64,000 nucleotides of DNA, from the NCBI GenBank assembly GCA_029432775.1, contig JAROAZ010000014.1:83048-147047 (forward strand), given 5' to 3'. A program made the position numbers and the translations under genes. The first letter of the stretch is position 1; the number at the start of each line of letters is the position of its first letter. Under the pieces are notes generated by a model that worked only from the letters and a program-made list of their open reading frames with translations, ran no database searches and was not told the DNA's origin. The DNA comes from Pontiellaceae bacterium B12227 (GTDB taxonomy: Bacteria > Verrucomicrobiota > Kiritimatiellia > Kiritimatiellales > Pontiellaceae). This document shows, one piece after another, positions 27,287 to 37,035 of this stretch.

Positions 27287-29047
27287 TCATAGACTCTCTA
27301 ATTCTTCCCAGCGTTCAAAACTTTTTTCCAATTCGTGCGGAATGGCTTCCGCACGGGCCGTTGCTTCCTGAATTTCGGCGGGCGGTTTCTGGTAGAATGC
27401 CGGGTCAGACATCGCCGTATGCAGGGCTTCCTGCTCCTCTTCCAGTTCTTCAATCAGCTTCGGCAGTTTCTTCAGCTCTTCCCGTTCTTTATTGCTCAGC
27501 TTACGGGTGACTTTCTTTTTCTCGGCCGGTTTTTGACTTTCGACCTTCGACGTTTCGACGTTGGACCGCTGTTCCAACCAATCATCATAGCCTCCTGGAT
27601 ATTCGCCGATGCGGCCTTCGCCTTCGAAGACCATGGTGCTGGTGACCACATTGTTCAGGAACGACCGGTCATGGCTTACCAGCAGCAGGGTGCCCTCATA
27701 AGCCGCCAGCAGCTCTTCCAGCAGCTCCAGTGTTTCCACGTCCAGATCGTTGGTCGGTTCGTCGAGCACCAGCACGTTGGACGCGCGGGTGAAAAGTTTG
27801 GCCAGCAGCAGTCGGTTGCGCTCCCCGCCGGAAAGAATGGACACCGGCGACCGTGCGCGGTCGGGTGAAAAGAGAAAATCCTGCAGATAGCCGAGCACGT
27901 GCTTTTTCACGCCGCCGATCGCGATATATTCATCGGCCGAAATATTTTCCGCCACGCTCTTCGATTCGTCGAGTGCTTCGCGGTGCTGGTCGAAGTAGGC
28001 CACTTCCAGTTTGGTTCCGTGGTCCACGGTTCCAACCTTTGGAACCAGTCCGCCCAGCAGCAGCTTGATCAGGGTGGATTTCCCGCAGCCGTTCGGACCG
28101 ATGATCCCGATCTTATCGCCGCGCATGATTTCCACGTTCATATTTTCAATGATGGGGAGTCCGTCGTAGTCGTAGGAAAGGTTTTTTCCGGTAATCACCT
28201 TGCGGCCGGAAACGCCGGCTTCGACGGCCTTCATGGCAACGGTGCCCGAGCGCTCGCGGCGCTGACTGCGTTCGTTGCGCATTTTTTCCAGCTCGCGCAC
28301 CCGGCCTTCGTTGCGGGTACGGCGGGCTTTGATGCCCTTGCGGATCCAGACTTCCTCCTGCGCCAGCTTTTTATCGAACTGGGCCCACTGTTCCGCCTCG
28401 CCGTCGAGCAGGGCCTGTTTGCGCTGGAGGTAGGTGTCGTAGTCGCACGCCCACGAATGCAGATTCCCGCGGTCGAGTTCCAGAATGCGGGTGGCGAGCT
28501 TACGGAGGAAGGCACGGTCATGCGTCACGAAAAAGAGGGTGCCTTTATAGCGCTGCAGAAAGTTTTCCAACCATTGGATCGATTCAATGTCGAGGTGGTT
28601 GGTCGGTTCGTCCAGTACCAGAATATCCGGTTCACTCACCAGCGCCTGGGCCAGAAGAGCGCGGCGCTTCTGTCCGCCCGAGAGTTCGTTGAACTTCAGG
28701 TCGTTTTCAAGCGAGACCAGTGAAACGGCTTTGTCGACCGCCTGATGCGAGCTGTAGTCGTCGTGCGGGTCTTCCAATCCTTGGAAGGTCAGCTCCTCAA
28801 CCGTCAGCGTGATATCGTTGGGCACATTCTGCCGCAGGCGGCGGACCTTCAGGCCGGGCTGGCGGATCAGTTCGCCGTCATCCGGCTCAATATCGCCATT
28901 CACGATTTTAAGCAGGGTGGATTTGCCCTCGCCGTTCCGCCCGACCAGGCAGATACGCTCGCCGCGCTCGATCTGCAATGTTGCATCGTTCAGCAGCGGT
29001 GCCGAACCATAGGCTTTCGAAATATTCTGTAAACTGAGTAGGGCCAT
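27287..29047 (-). CDS. uup: ABC-F family ATPase, Uup type
   Basis: A soluble 586-residue protein with two ABC cassettes and no membrane segments. Walker A sites are GRNGEGKST and GPNGCGKST; signatures are LSGGQKRRALLAQAL and LSGGERNRLLLAKL; the linker between the cassettes carries the charged PtIM-like region (ARRTRNEGRVRELEKMR). The C-terminal stretch (about 500-586) is a charged coiled-coil domain typical of Uup, implicated in ribosome or branched-DNA interaction. ABC-F proteins act on the ribosomal E site. Its stop codon is close to the repeat region; the gene is monocistronic. Confidence 0.92.
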   Translation of the reverse strand: MALLSLQNISKAYGSAPLLNDATLQIERGERICLVGRNGEGKSTLLKIVNGDIEPDDGELIRQPGLKVRRLRQNVPNDITLTVEELTFQGLEDPHDDYSSHQAVDKAVSLVSLENDLKFNELSGGQKRRALLAQALVSEPDILVLDEPTNHLDIESIQWLENFLQRYKGTLFFVTHDRAFLRKLATRILELDRGNLHSWACDYDTYLQRKQALLDGEAEQWAQFDKKLAQEEVWIRKGIKARRTRNEGRVRELEKMRNERSQRRERSGTVAMKAVEAGVSGRKVITGKNLSYDYDGLPIIENMNVEIMRGDKIGIIGPNGCGKSTLIKLLLGGLVPKVGTVDHGTKLEVAYFDQHREALDESKSVAENISADEYIAIGGVKKHVLGYLQDFLFSPDRARSPVSILSGGERNRLLLAKLFTRASNVLVLDEPTNDLDVETLELLEELLAAYEGTLLLVSHDRSFLNNVVTSTMVFEGEGRIGEYPGGYDDWLEQRSNVETSKVESQKPAEKKKVTRKLSNKEREELKKLPKLIEELEEEQEALHTAMSDPAFYQKPPAEIQEATARAEAIPHELEKSFERWEELESL

Positions 29048-29054
29048 ATTTTCG

Positions 29055-29133
29055 ATCGTTATCGGTTAATCGTTAATCGTTATTGGGGCGCGATCTGGCG
29101 CACGGGAAATCCTGCAAACGAATAACCATTAAC
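29055..29133. repeat. 7-bp-period intergenic repeat with inverted arms
   Basis: GTTAATC GTTAATC GTTATTG on the left and AATAACC ATTAACC AATAACT on the right, separated by about 35 bases. They form imperfect inverted copies with a 7-base period, upstream of the ABC-F gene. Confidence 0.65.
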
Positions 29134-29178
29134 CAATAACTGCCTCTGCATTGCAGAAGACCGCGCATTTTCCAGATT

Positions 29179-29193
29179 TTCCAATGGTTGGAA
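29179..29193. repeat. exact copy of the dispersed 15-bp palindrome upstream of the ThuA gene
   Basis: TTCCAATGGTTGGAA lies 63 bases before the ATG of the ThuA-ankyrin gene in a divergent promoter region. It is the only exact copy seen in a likely promoter. Confidence 0.85.
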
Positions 29194-29255
29194 AGAAGAA
29201 TTGCGGGATTGGCGGAGGATTCTATAATGCCCGCATTTAAGAAAAGGACCGGAAG

Positions 29256-30566
29256 ATGAAGATGCGACTGTTGCTGATGGGTTTGGTTTGTGCGGGTGCG
29301 GTCTGGGCGAACGGACCGAAACAGGTATTGATTGTTGCCGGAAAAGCCAGCCATGGACCGGGTGAGCACGAGTTTCCGGCGGCGGCGGAACTTCTCGCCA
29401 AGGCGCTCAATGAGTCCGGTGAGGACCTCAACGCAACGGTGTGCGCCGAAAAATGGCCGGAGAGCAGTGCGCTGCAGAATCTGGATGCGTTGGTGCTCCA
29501 TTGCGATGGAAATGCCGATCATCTGGCTCTGGGGCATGAGGGCGCGCTGCTGAAACTTTCCAACGAAGGCGTCGGTCTGGTGGTGCTGCATTATGCGCTC
29601 GACGGAACCGAAGGCCTGCTGGATGAAACGCTGATGAAAATCGTCGGCGGATATTATCACGATAAAGAATCGCTCAACCCGCTCTGGACTATGAAGGGCC
29701 CGTTCTTTGCCGCCAACCACCCGGTTACCCGCGGGGTGAAACCCTATGAGCTGAAGGACGAATGGTACTACAATCTGCGCCTTGGCGATGTGAAGCCCGT
29801 CATGATGGCGAAACCGCCGGAAGAGGAACAGGTGCATACGCTGGCGTGGACCTTTGGTAAAAATGCTTTCGGTTTTACCGGCGGGCATTATCTCAGCAGC
29901 TGGGGAAAGCCCGATTTCCGTAAGCTGGTGCTCAACGCCATCGTCTGGTCCGCCGGGCTGGAAGTTCCAATGTCTGGAATTGAATCGGCCGATCCGATTG
30001 TAACCAAAAATAAAACGATGCTGCATGCCATCGCCAAGGGCGATCCGGTTGATCTGGAAAACCACATTCTGCTCGGAGCGGATGTGAACGAAAAGAATAA
30101 GCAGGGCTGGACGCCGCTGCACTTCGCCACCGTGCGGGGCAAAACCGACTGCGCCGAAGTGCTGGTCGCAAAAGGGGCGAGTCTCGACGAACGAACCGGC
30201 ACGCTGAAATCGCCGCTGCACTTTGCGGCCGATCGCGGCTATCTGGAAATTGCCAAACTGTTGGTCGAAAGCGGGGCGGATCTGACCGCCAAAGACGACG
30301 AAGGCTGGACCCCGCTGCACTATGCCGCCGAAAAAGACAAAGTGGACGTCGCTACCTATTTCATCGAACAGGGCGCCGAGGTGAATGCCATCAGCACCCG
30401 CGGCGGAACGCCGCTGATCGAAGCCGCCGCCTCCGCCAGTCCGGAAATGGTCAAGATGCTGCTCAACAGCGGCGCCGACAAACATATACAAGCCACCAAT
30501 GGAAAAACGGCCCTCGACTATGCCATCGAACTCGGCAACCAATCGGCCGAAGCGCTGCTGAAGTAA
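29256..30566 (+). CDS. secreted ThuA-like domain fused to ankyrin repeats
   Basis: A 436-residue exported protein. After a signal peptide (cleavage near A18) comes a ThuA-like, class I glutamine amidotransferase-fold domain (about 20-240: VLIVAGKASHGPGEHEF, VLHCDGNADH, GLVVLHYAL, GGYYHD, HPVTRGV, KNAFGFTGGH). ThuA domains are associated with disaccharide use and putative trehalose metabolism. From about 250 to the end are six or so ankyrin repeats (GWTPLHFATVRGK, SPLHFAADRGY, GWTPLHYAAEKD, GGTPLIEAAA). The fusion is intact within one frame. RecQ starts 14 bases downstream. Confidence 0.88.
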   Translation: MKMRLLLMGLVCAGAVWANGPKQVLIVAGKASHGPGEHEFPAAAELLAKALNESGEDLNATVCAEKWPESSALQNLDALVLHCDGNADHLALGHEGALLKLSNEGVGLVVLHYALDGTEGLLDETLMKIVGGYYHDKESLNPLWTMKGPFFAANHPVTRGVKPYELKDEWYYNLRLGDVKPVMMAKPPEEEQVHTLAWTFGKNAFGFTGGHYLSSWGKPDFRKLVLNAIVWSAGLEVPMSGIESADPIVTKNKTMLHAIAKGDPVDLENHILLGADVNEKNKQGWTPLHFATVRGKTDCAEVLVAKGASLDERTGTLKSPLHFAADRGYLEIAKLLVESGADLTAKDDEGWTPLHYAAEKDKVDVATYFIEQGAEVNAISTRGGTPLIEAAASASPEMVKMLLNSGADKHIQATNGKTALDYAIELGNQSAEALLK

Positions 30567-30580
30567 GAGGGAAGTAACGT

Positions 30581-32491
30581 ATGCACGAACCGACGGAACT
30601 ACTGAAGGCAAAATTCGGCTTTGATACCTTTCGCGCCGGGCAGTTGGAAACCATTGAGGTGCTGCTGGCCGGACGCAGCGCCGCCTCCATTTTTCCGACG
30701 GGCTCCGGCAAAAGTCTGTGCTATCAGTTAACCGCGCTCCTGCTGCCGGGATTGACGCTGGTGGTCTCCCCGCTGCTGGCTCTGATGAAAGACCAGATCG
30801 ACAGCCTGCAGGCCAAAGGCATCGAGGCCGAACGGCTCGACTCGAGCCTGACCGAAGAAAAATATCGCGAGGTCTCCAATGCCATTCGCGGCGGGCATCT
30901 CAAGATGCTCTTTGTCTCTCCGGAGCGGCTGACCAATGAACGGTTCCTGAACCTCATCCGCGGGCTGCAGATCAGCCTTTTGGCGGTGGATGAGGCGCAC
31001 TGTATTTCGGCGTGGGGGCACAACTTCCGTCCGGACTATCTCAAGCTCGCCAAAGCCGTTGAATCGCTCAACGTCGAACGTGTGCTCGCCCTCACGGCCA
31101 CGGCTACCCCCAAGGTATCGGACGATATGGCTGAAGCATTTAAAATTCAGCCGGACGACGTCATCAATACCGGGTTCTATCGCCCCAATCTCGAATTCCG
31201 CGTCAGCGCCTGCAAAGGGCATGAGCGGGAAGAGCTGCTGGTGAAGCGTCTGAAGGAGCGTCCGCCCGGGCCCGCCATCGTGTATGTCCATCTTCAGAAG
31301 GATGCAGAAAATGTGGCGAAGCTACTCGTTGAAAACGGCTTTAACGCCGCGCCGTATCACGCGGGGTTGCCCAACGAAAAACGCGTTGCCACGCAGGAAG
31401 CTTTTATGGGCGGGAAGATCCCCATCATCTGCGCCACCATTGCATTCGGCATGGGCGTCGATAAAGCGGACATCCGCTATGTCTACCATTATCATCTGGC
31501 CAAAGGCTTCGAGAGCTATCTCCAGGAAACCGGCCGCGCCGGGCGCGACGGTGCCCCCTCGGTCTGCGAGCTGTTTGCCTGTGCGGACGATTGCACCACG
31601 CTTGAAAACTTTGTCTATGGCGACACGCCCGACCTCACGGGCATCACCAGCCTTGTCAACGAAGTGCTCGATGCCGGCGAGGAGATCGATATCACCGCTC
31701 GCGAGCTGGCCTCCGCCCACGATATCCGCCAGCTGGTCGTCAGTACGTTGCTCACCCATTTGGAGCTCTTCGGCATCATTCAGTTCGACGGCTACTACTA
31801 CAGCGACATCCGCTTTGCCGCGCTTCGGCCAAGCTCCGAAATTCTGGCGGGGTATTCCGAAAGTCAGGTCCCTTTCCTGAAGAAGATTTTTGCCAGCTGC
31901 CAGAAGGCGCGCAAATGGATCACGCTCGATATGGATGCTGCGATTGAACGCACCGGTCAGCCCCGCGCCGTCATTATCCGCGCGATTGAAAGCCTGCAGG
32001 ATGAAAAGCACATCACGCTCCAGATGGCGGGCTATCGCCAGCGCTTCAAACGAATCCAACCGACCGTCAATCGACCGGAACTTTGCCAAAAACTAAACGA
32101 CCTGTTCGCTCAGCATGAACAGCTGGAAATTGACCGGATCGATGCGATGGTGGCCTATGCCGAGGAAGATACGTGTTTGACCAATCAGCTGCTGTCCTAC
32201 TTCGGTGAGCCCATCGAACCCTGCGGGCATTGCGGCGTCTGTTTGGGCGATGCTCCGGTTCACCTTCCCAGACGGAACGCGCCGGACATTGACTTGGCGG
32301 TGTTGACTAAAATTGAAGAACTCGCACTGCAGCATCCCAAAGCCCTCGGCCAGCCGCGTCAGCAGGCCCGCTTCCTCTGCGGGCTGAATTCGCCGGCCGT
32401 CTCAGCCAAACGCGGCCTTCGGGGAAATCCGCTGTTCGGCTCCTGCGCCCATATTCCGTTCAAGGACCTGCACTCACAACTGGTCGGGTAA
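30581..32491 (+). CDS. recQ: RecQ-family ATP-dependent DNA helicase
   Basis: A 636-residue 3'-5' DNA helicase for recombination and repair. Motifs: [12 protein letters not shown] (Walker A, about 39-50), the DEAH box in [28 protein letters not shown] and [10 protein letters not shown] (motif VI). The C-terminal RecQ zinc-binding region is reduced to the cysteines in PCGHCGVC and is followed by a short tail ending HPLFG-like ([13 protein letters not shown]). There is no HRDC domain. Shorter RecQ forms like this are found in many bacteria. Confidence 0.93.
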   Translation: MHEPTELLKAKFGFDTFRAGQLETIEVLLAGRSAASIFPTGSGKSLCYQLTALLLPGLTLVVSPLLALMKDQIDSLQAKGIEAERLDSSLTEEKYREVSNAIRGGHLKMLFVSPERLTNERFLNLIRGLQISLLAVDEAHCISAWGHNFRPDYLKLAKAVESLNVERVLALTATATPKVSDDMAEAFKIQPDDVINTGFYRPNLEFRVSACKGHEREELLVKRLKERPPGPAIVYVHLQKDAENVAKLLVENGFNAAPYHAGLPNEKRVATQEAFMGGKIPIICATIAFGMGVDKADIRYVYHYHLAKGFESYLQETGRAGRDGAPSVCELFACADDCTTLENFVYGDTPDLTGITSLVNEVLDAGEEIDITARELASAHDIRQLVVSTLLTHLELFGIIQFDGYYYSDIRFAALRPSSEILAGYSESQVPFLKKIFASCQKARKWITLDMDAAIERTGQPRAVIIRAIESLQDEKHITLQMAGYRQRFKRIQPTVNRPELCQKLNDLFAQHEQLEIDRIDAMVAYAEEDTCLTNQLLSYFGEPIEPCGHCGVCLGDAPVHLPRRNAPDIDLAVLTKIEELALQHPKALGQPRQQARFLCGLNSPAVSAKRGLRGNPLFGSCAHIPFKDLHSQLVG

Positions 32492-32718
32492 CTATACCAG
32501 CTGAGTATTGGGCGCCGAGGCCGGCGCCGCTCCAGCATTTTCAATGGTTGGGAAAGGTAGAGCTGGTTTGCACCAACCTTGTTGGTATCGATGATGTGGC
32601 GGGAATTTATCATCGTAATCTTCCTGGAAAAAAGAATACCCCTGATGCCTCCTTCGAATTTGGACGGCGTCTGGATGCGGACTCCTTATGTCGGAACAGG
32701 TCCCTTATTTATCAGCAA

Positions 32719-32916
32719 CTACTGATACGGGGCATATGGACTACCGAACGGGTATGTACCTTGCCACTCGAATGGAGTATTCATGACTGTAAAAAACACC
32801 AGCGCTGCAACGCGGACAATCAGCAATGTTATTCCGATCCCTGCCCGGAAATGGCGGCTGTGAAGAAGCTCGCTGACGTGCTGGTCCCAGTGCTTTACCG
32901 TGGTCGCCGGATGCAT
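32719..32916 (-). CDS. possible 65-residue single-pass membrane protein
   Basis: A small gene supported mainly by its start. AAGGAG ends 9 bases before the ATG at 32916, better placed than the ATG at 32925 that directly touches it. The protein has a charged N-terminus rich in histidine (TTVKHWDQHVSELLHSRHF), one membrane helix (about 27-45, GITLLIVRVAALVFF) and a proline/tyrosine-rich tail. No family recognised. The overlapping plus-strand frame lacks such features. It sits in a 631-base gap otherwise free of genes, between RecQ and the patatin. Confidence 0.45.
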   Translation of the reverse strand: MHPATTVKHWDQHVSELLHSRHFRAGIGITLLIVRVAALVFFTVMNTPFEWQGTYPFGSPYAPYQ

Positions 32917-33122
32917 TTTCAGCATCTCCTTCTAAAAGAATTAGAGTCAAATTCCGGACAAACGAGTAATCTTTCTTTCGTATTTTTTGAACCCTTTACT
33001 GGATGGATTGCTGAAAAACGGATAGAATTTTTCACCTATTCGAAAGCATGTGGGGGATTGAGGTCCCCTTTTCCTCGATGAACAATACGCAAGATGTCGT
33101 GAAAAAAAAGGAGCGTTTTAAA

Positions 33123-33959
33123 ATGAAAAAAGTAGGCTTGGCTTTGGGCGGGGGCGGCGCACGTGGATTGGCGCATATCCCCATGTTGGAGACGTTGGAA
33201 GCGTTTGGGATTAAGCCGGCGGCAATTTCCGGTACGAGCATTGGCTCTATTGTGGGAGCGTTGTATGCATCGGGCAAAAACGCGGAGAAGATTCGTGAGC
33301 GCCTGAAGCAGTTTTTGCTGTTGAAAGATGAATCGCTGGCGGACCGTTTAAGTAAGACGCCGCATTTGTTGACCTGGCTTTCGGTGATGCGGGTTGAGAA
33401 GGGGCGCGGCGGCTTGATTAATACGGATAACTTCCTGAAATTTCTGTTGGAGGAAATCGGCGTTGAAACCTTTGAAGAACTCGAGATTCCACTGCAGGTG
33501 GTGGCCACCGATTTCTGGACGGGCGAGGAAGTGGTTTTTGATTCCGGTCCCTTGCGCCCGGCGATTCAGGCCAGTATGGCGGTGCCGGGCGTTTTTGCGC
33601 CGGTCGAATGCGATGAGCGTGTTTTGGTGGATGGCGGCATTGTGAACAATGTGCCGTTTGATCTGCTGACCGATTCCTGCGATTTCACCATTGCGGTGGA
33701 TGTGGCACCCACACGTGATCCCGGAGAGGCTGCGGCGCCGGCACTGATGGATTCGGTGTTAGGCATGTTTGATATGTTGATTGAAAAGGTGATGGATCAG
33801 AAGCGGGCAGCATCGACCGCAGATATTTATATTTTACCCAAACTGGTTGGGGTGCGTGTGCTGGATGTGGATAAGCTGGAAGCAGTCTATGAAATGGCGA
33901 AACCCGCCGCCGACGAGTTGCGCGAACAATTGATACAGCACGGCTTTCGCGAGCAGTAA
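33123..33959 (+). CDS. patatin-like phospholipase
   Basis: A 278-residue serine hydrolase of the patatin/RssA group. The oxyanion motif LGGGGARG, the nucleophile elbow GTSIGS and the catalytic DGG (VDGGIVNN) are all present, so the Ser-Asp dyad is intact. The ATG at 33123 has AAGGAG nine bases upstream (33108-33113) and is preferred to the upstream in-frame start at 33048. There is no signal peptide or beta-barrel, so a cytoplasmic lipase is expected. Confidence 0.9.
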   Translation: MKKVGLALGGGGARGLAHIPMLETLEAFGIKPAAISGTSIGSIVGALYASGKNAEKIRERLKQFLLLKDESLADRLSKTPHLLTWLSVMRVEKGRGGLINTDNFLKFLLEEIGVETFEELEIPLQVVATDFWTGEEVVFDSGPLRPAIQASMAVPGVFAPVECDERVLVDGGIVNNVPFDLLTDSCDFTIAVDVAPTRDPGEAAAPALMDSVLGMFDMLIEKVMDQKRAASTADIYILPKLVGVRVLDVDKLEAVYEMAKPAADELREQLIQHGFREQ

Positions 33960-34081
33960 GTCGGCAAGCAAGGCGCGAAATAATTGCACTGAGCTTAGAA
34001 TCATTCCTCTCGCAAAGGTGCAGAGACCGCAGAGTCAATCATGAGTTTTTGAAGGATTAGATCCTTTTGCCTCCTTTTAGT

Positions 34082-34115
34082 TTGTCCCCGCATCGCCAGA
34101 GACGGTGGGGGACAA
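34082..34115. terminator. GC-rich hairpin between convergent genes
   Basis: TTGTCCCC pairs with GGGGACAA, and CATCG pairs with CGGTG inside it, with one bulge and a 7-base loop, giving about 13 bp of stem. It lies between the patatin and the leftward transporter gene. There is no strong T-run on either side, so it may be a REP-like hairpin rather than a classical terminator. Confidence 0.5.
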
Positions 34116-34121
34116 TATGTT

Positions 34122-35087
34122 CTAACCGGATGACTCATTCACTAAAACGGATATTGGTTTAGCGGACGGAGCCCTTTTCAAGCTGGTCATCAAAACGCTG
34201 GCCGTCAGAATCAGGCCGGCCCCGGCCATCTGTGCGCCGGAGCAGGGTTCCCCGAAAAAGAGGATCCCGCCGGCCATGATGGTAACCGGTGCGCAGAGCG
34301 CCATCAGACTGCCTTCGGTTACGGGCAGATATTTATACCCGAATGTCATGAGCAACTGACCGACCGAAGCCATCACGCCGCTGAGCAGCATGGCGGTCAG
34401 GTTGGACGATTCGATGGGCGGTCCGGTCTGCTGAAGCAGGGCCGGTCCACAGCCGATCAATAAGCCAAAAAAGCATTGTGCGGCATAGATGGTTGAGCTG
34501 TGCTCGGTGCGCGTCAGCTTCCGGATATAGACTACCACGATGGCGGCCAGCACGGCACCGATCAATCCGATGATGACATAGAGCAGGGGCGGCGCGGACG
34601 CACCGGTCAGCCCGGTCATGATAAACATACCGATCATGGCCATCAGCATGAGGCCGACCTGTTTCAGGGTCAGTTGCTCTTTCAGATAGATGCAGGCGAA
34701 GAGCGGGGCCAACACCACATAGGTGGTGCTGATGAAGGTGGATACCCCGGCACCGAGCTTTGGAATGGTGGCATAAAAGAGATACACCCCCATGCAACCG
34801 AGCACGCCCCGCATCATGAGATCGGTATTACGGATGAGCTGCAGGGGTTTGAATTGCCCTCTGGGCAGATAGATGACGGTCACTATAGCCAACCCGATGC
34901 CGTAGCGCATGCAGGTGGCGATCCAGATGCTGCCCGCAATGCCGGCGGACCGGAGCATCAGTACGCTGACGGTGAACGCCGCAACGGCGCCGAGCATCAG
35001 TAAGATGCCTTTTGCACGCGTTGAGGCCTCCTCGTTTAAGGGTTGGCCGTTGAGAGGGCTCGGGGTTTGTATGCTGGATGTTTTCAT
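34122..35087 (-). CDS. EamA/DMT-family transporter
   Basis: A 321-residue inner-membrane protein with about ten hydrophobic segments in two EamA repeats (the second with PVTEGSLMALCAPVTIMAGGILFFGEPCS). The family exports or imports small metabolites such as amino acids; the substrate cannot be told from sequence. The gene stands alone and converges with the patatin. Confidence 0.85.
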   Translation of the reverse strand: MKTSSIQTPSPLNGQPLNEEASTRAKGILLMLGAVAAFTVSVLMLRSAGIAGSIWIATCMRYGIGLAIVTVIYLPRGQFKPLQLIRNTDLMMRGVLGCMGVYLFYATIPKLGAGVSTFISTTYVVLAPLFACIYLKEQLTLKQVGLMLMAMIGMFIMTGLTGASAPPLLYVIIGLIGAVLAAIVVVYIRKLTRTEHSSTIYAAQCFFGLLIGCGPALLQQTGPPIESSNLTAMLLSGVMASVGQLLMTFGYKYLPVTEGSLMALCAPVTIMAGGILFFGEPCSGAQMAGAGLILTASVLMTSLKRAPSAKPISVLVNESSG

Positions 35088-35430
35088 GGTCGGTTCTCCG
35101 CAGGCCGGCGTTCCTGCAGAACCTACCTAGCCGTCAAACCACGAAATAAAAAGAGGGGAGACCTAAAGGGGGAAGAAGAAACGCCGAGCACTTAAGCTGC
35201 TTTACAGCGCAGCCATGCAAAGATCATCACGATTGAATTTTAAACCGTGCTCTGCGGTTTCAGGTTGCGCATTGCATTTCTCATTAGGCGGGAACCCATA
35301 GACAACACGGTTTGAATGCAGGTCCTGACCGTGAAAGCTTCCTGTGGGCAGAATTATGACAAAAGATTCATGCAACAGTCCGCTGCCCCGGCCGTTTTTC
35401 TGGCATAACCTCCAGAAAAAGGAGCGGGTC
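35088..35430. other. intergenic region with no recognised gene
   Basis: 343 bases between the divergent transporter and sulfatase genes. Two short hairpins (AAACCG/CGGTTT at 35242-35260; CACGGT/ACCGTG near 35307-35334) are visible. A minus-strand frame (35202-35447) has no start signal or recognisable composition. Promoters for both neighbours must lie here, but none is convincing by eye. Confidence 0.4.
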
Positions 35431-36957
35431 ATGAAGGTTAAATACATCGTATTAGTTACGGCTTTTCTTTGTCTGGGAGCATCGGCTCAACAAACCAACG
35501 TGTTGCTGATCATTGCCGACGATCTGGGGATCGACAGCCTGGCGGCGTTCAACAACGACCCGACGGCATCGTTGCCGCCGACGCCGACGATCGACAATAT
35601 TCAGTCGAACGGTATCACCTTCACGCGCTACTATTCCTATTCCACCTGCTCGCCGACCCGCTCAGCCATCCTGACCGGGCGCTATGCCTACCGAACCGGT
35701 GTCTATTCTCCTCAGGACAACAATTTGATGGCGAACGAATTCACGCTGCCGGATGCGTTAATTGGATCAGGCGTGATTTCAAACCGGCTTGCGCAGGTCG
35801 GCAAGTGGCATCTGGGCAATGACGCAAACTCTCCGAAGAGCATTGGCGGGTGGCCTCATTTTTCCGGTGCACTCGGTGGTGGACTGCCGGATTTTTACAG
35901 TTGGCAGAAAACCGTCAACGGAACCACAATCAACGCTTACTCGGTTTATGCCACCACCGACAATGTGAACGATGCTGAAGCCTGGATCGACGCACAGGGA
36001 ACCAACTCCTGGTTCCTGTGGTTGGCGTTTAATGCCCCGCACACGCCGCTTCAGCGGCCGCCTAATGATCTGCACGACTACGATGGCATTACCGATGACG
36101 GGGAAGATGATTCGCGTCCGCATTTTGAAGCGATGGTGCAGGCCATGGACACCGAAATCGCCCGGCTTCTCAACAGTGTAGACTTGTCGGAAACCACTGT
36201 GATCTTTATGGGCGATAACGGCACGGCGCGTAATGTGCTTCAGCCGCCCTTTCCGAACGGGAGGCGAGGTCATCATGGCAAAGGCACGGCCTACGAAGGC
36301 GGAATCCGCGTGCCGCTATTGATCTGCGGCGCGGCGGTCAGCAACGGACTCGAGAACACCGTTTATGACGGGGCGCTGCACTCGGTCGATTTGTACGGCA
36401 CCATTCTGGAGCTCTTCGGGGTGGATATCGCCGATGTGGTACCGGAAGAGCTGGTCTACGACTCGCGTTCATTTTTTGATGTGCTCGGAGGCAATGCCTA
36501 TGCACGGGATCCAGCTGAGATTATGGTCGACAATGCATTTGGTATCAATTCGGCCCAAAGCATCATGGAGGGCGACTTTAAGTATATCGGATTTACTAAC
36601 GGGACGGAGGAGTTATACAACGTGACATTGGATCTGCCGGAATCGGTCAATCTCTTATCCGGCACGCTCACGCCGATAGAACAGACTGCCTATGAGAGTC
36701 TGACCAACCGGCTCGCGACTTATATCAACACGCCGCAGCTCTATTCCGGATATTTGGACGGCAGCGGCGGATTCAATGTAGAAATCGGCTGGTTCGACAA
36801 CGAGGGCTTCACTCTTTACCGCACCGACCATCTCGTTTCCAATGATTGGAATATAGTTGCCGGGCAGGAATTCGAGGACAACGGTACCGCCGCTCTCATC
36901 CTGCGGGATCCTGTTCCTCCAGGCTCGAATGCATTTTATCGGGTCACTACACCGTAA
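35431..36957 (+). CDS. secreted type I sulfatase
   Basis: A 508-residue exported sulfatase that removes sulfate esters from glycans. Signal peptide to about A19, metal-binding LLIIADDLG, the formylglycine motif C-S-P-T-R (in STCSPTRSAILTGRYAYRTG), GKWHLGN and FMGDNGTA are all present. The motif cysteine is the type needing conversion by a formylglycine-generating enzyme. The last 70 residues form an extra beta-rich module ending in NAFYRVTTP, like the ends of the two giant proteins at 57-64 kb. The ATG at 35431 has AAGGAG 6 bases upstream. Confidence 0.93.
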   Translation: MKVKYIVLVTAFLCLGASAQQTNVLLIIADDLGIDSLAAFNNDPTASLPPTPTIDNIQSNGITFTRYYSYSTCSPTRSAILTGRYAYRTGVYSPQDNNLMANEFTLPDALIGSGVISNRLAQVGKWHLGNDANSPKSIGGWPHFSGALGGGLPDFYSWQKTVNGTTINAYSVYATTDNVNDAEAWIDAQGTNSWFLWLAFNAPHTPLQRPPNDLHDYDGITDDGEDDSRPHFEAMVQAMDTEIARLLNSVDLSETTVIFMGDNGTARNVLQPPFPNGRRGHHGKGTAYEGGIRVPLLICGAAVSNGLENTVYDGALHSVDLYGTILELFGVDIADVVPEELVYDSRSFFDVLGGNAYARDPAEIMVDNAFGINSAQSIMEGDFKYIGFTNGTEELYNVTLDLPESVNLLSGTLTPIEQTAYESLTNRLATYINTPQLYSGYLDGSGGFNVEIGWFDNEGFTLYRTDHLVSNDWNIVAGQEFEDNGTAALILRDPVPPGSNAFYRVTTP

Positions 36958-37035
36958 CAAGGGCAGGGACGCTTCGATGAAGCGGGTCGCGAGCCATACG
37001 ATCGTGCGGTGCTTTCGTTGAAAGTGCGCTGCTTT

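Noticed and set aside
32548..33081. 177-residue plus-strand frame before the patatin
   Set aside because: It has no ribosome-binding site and mixed composition without hydrophobic or domain pattern; the minus-strand small gene is better supported.
35202..35447. 81-residue minus-strand frame in the sulfatase upstream gap
   Set aside because: It has no start signal, no conserved composition and overlaps the sulfatase start.
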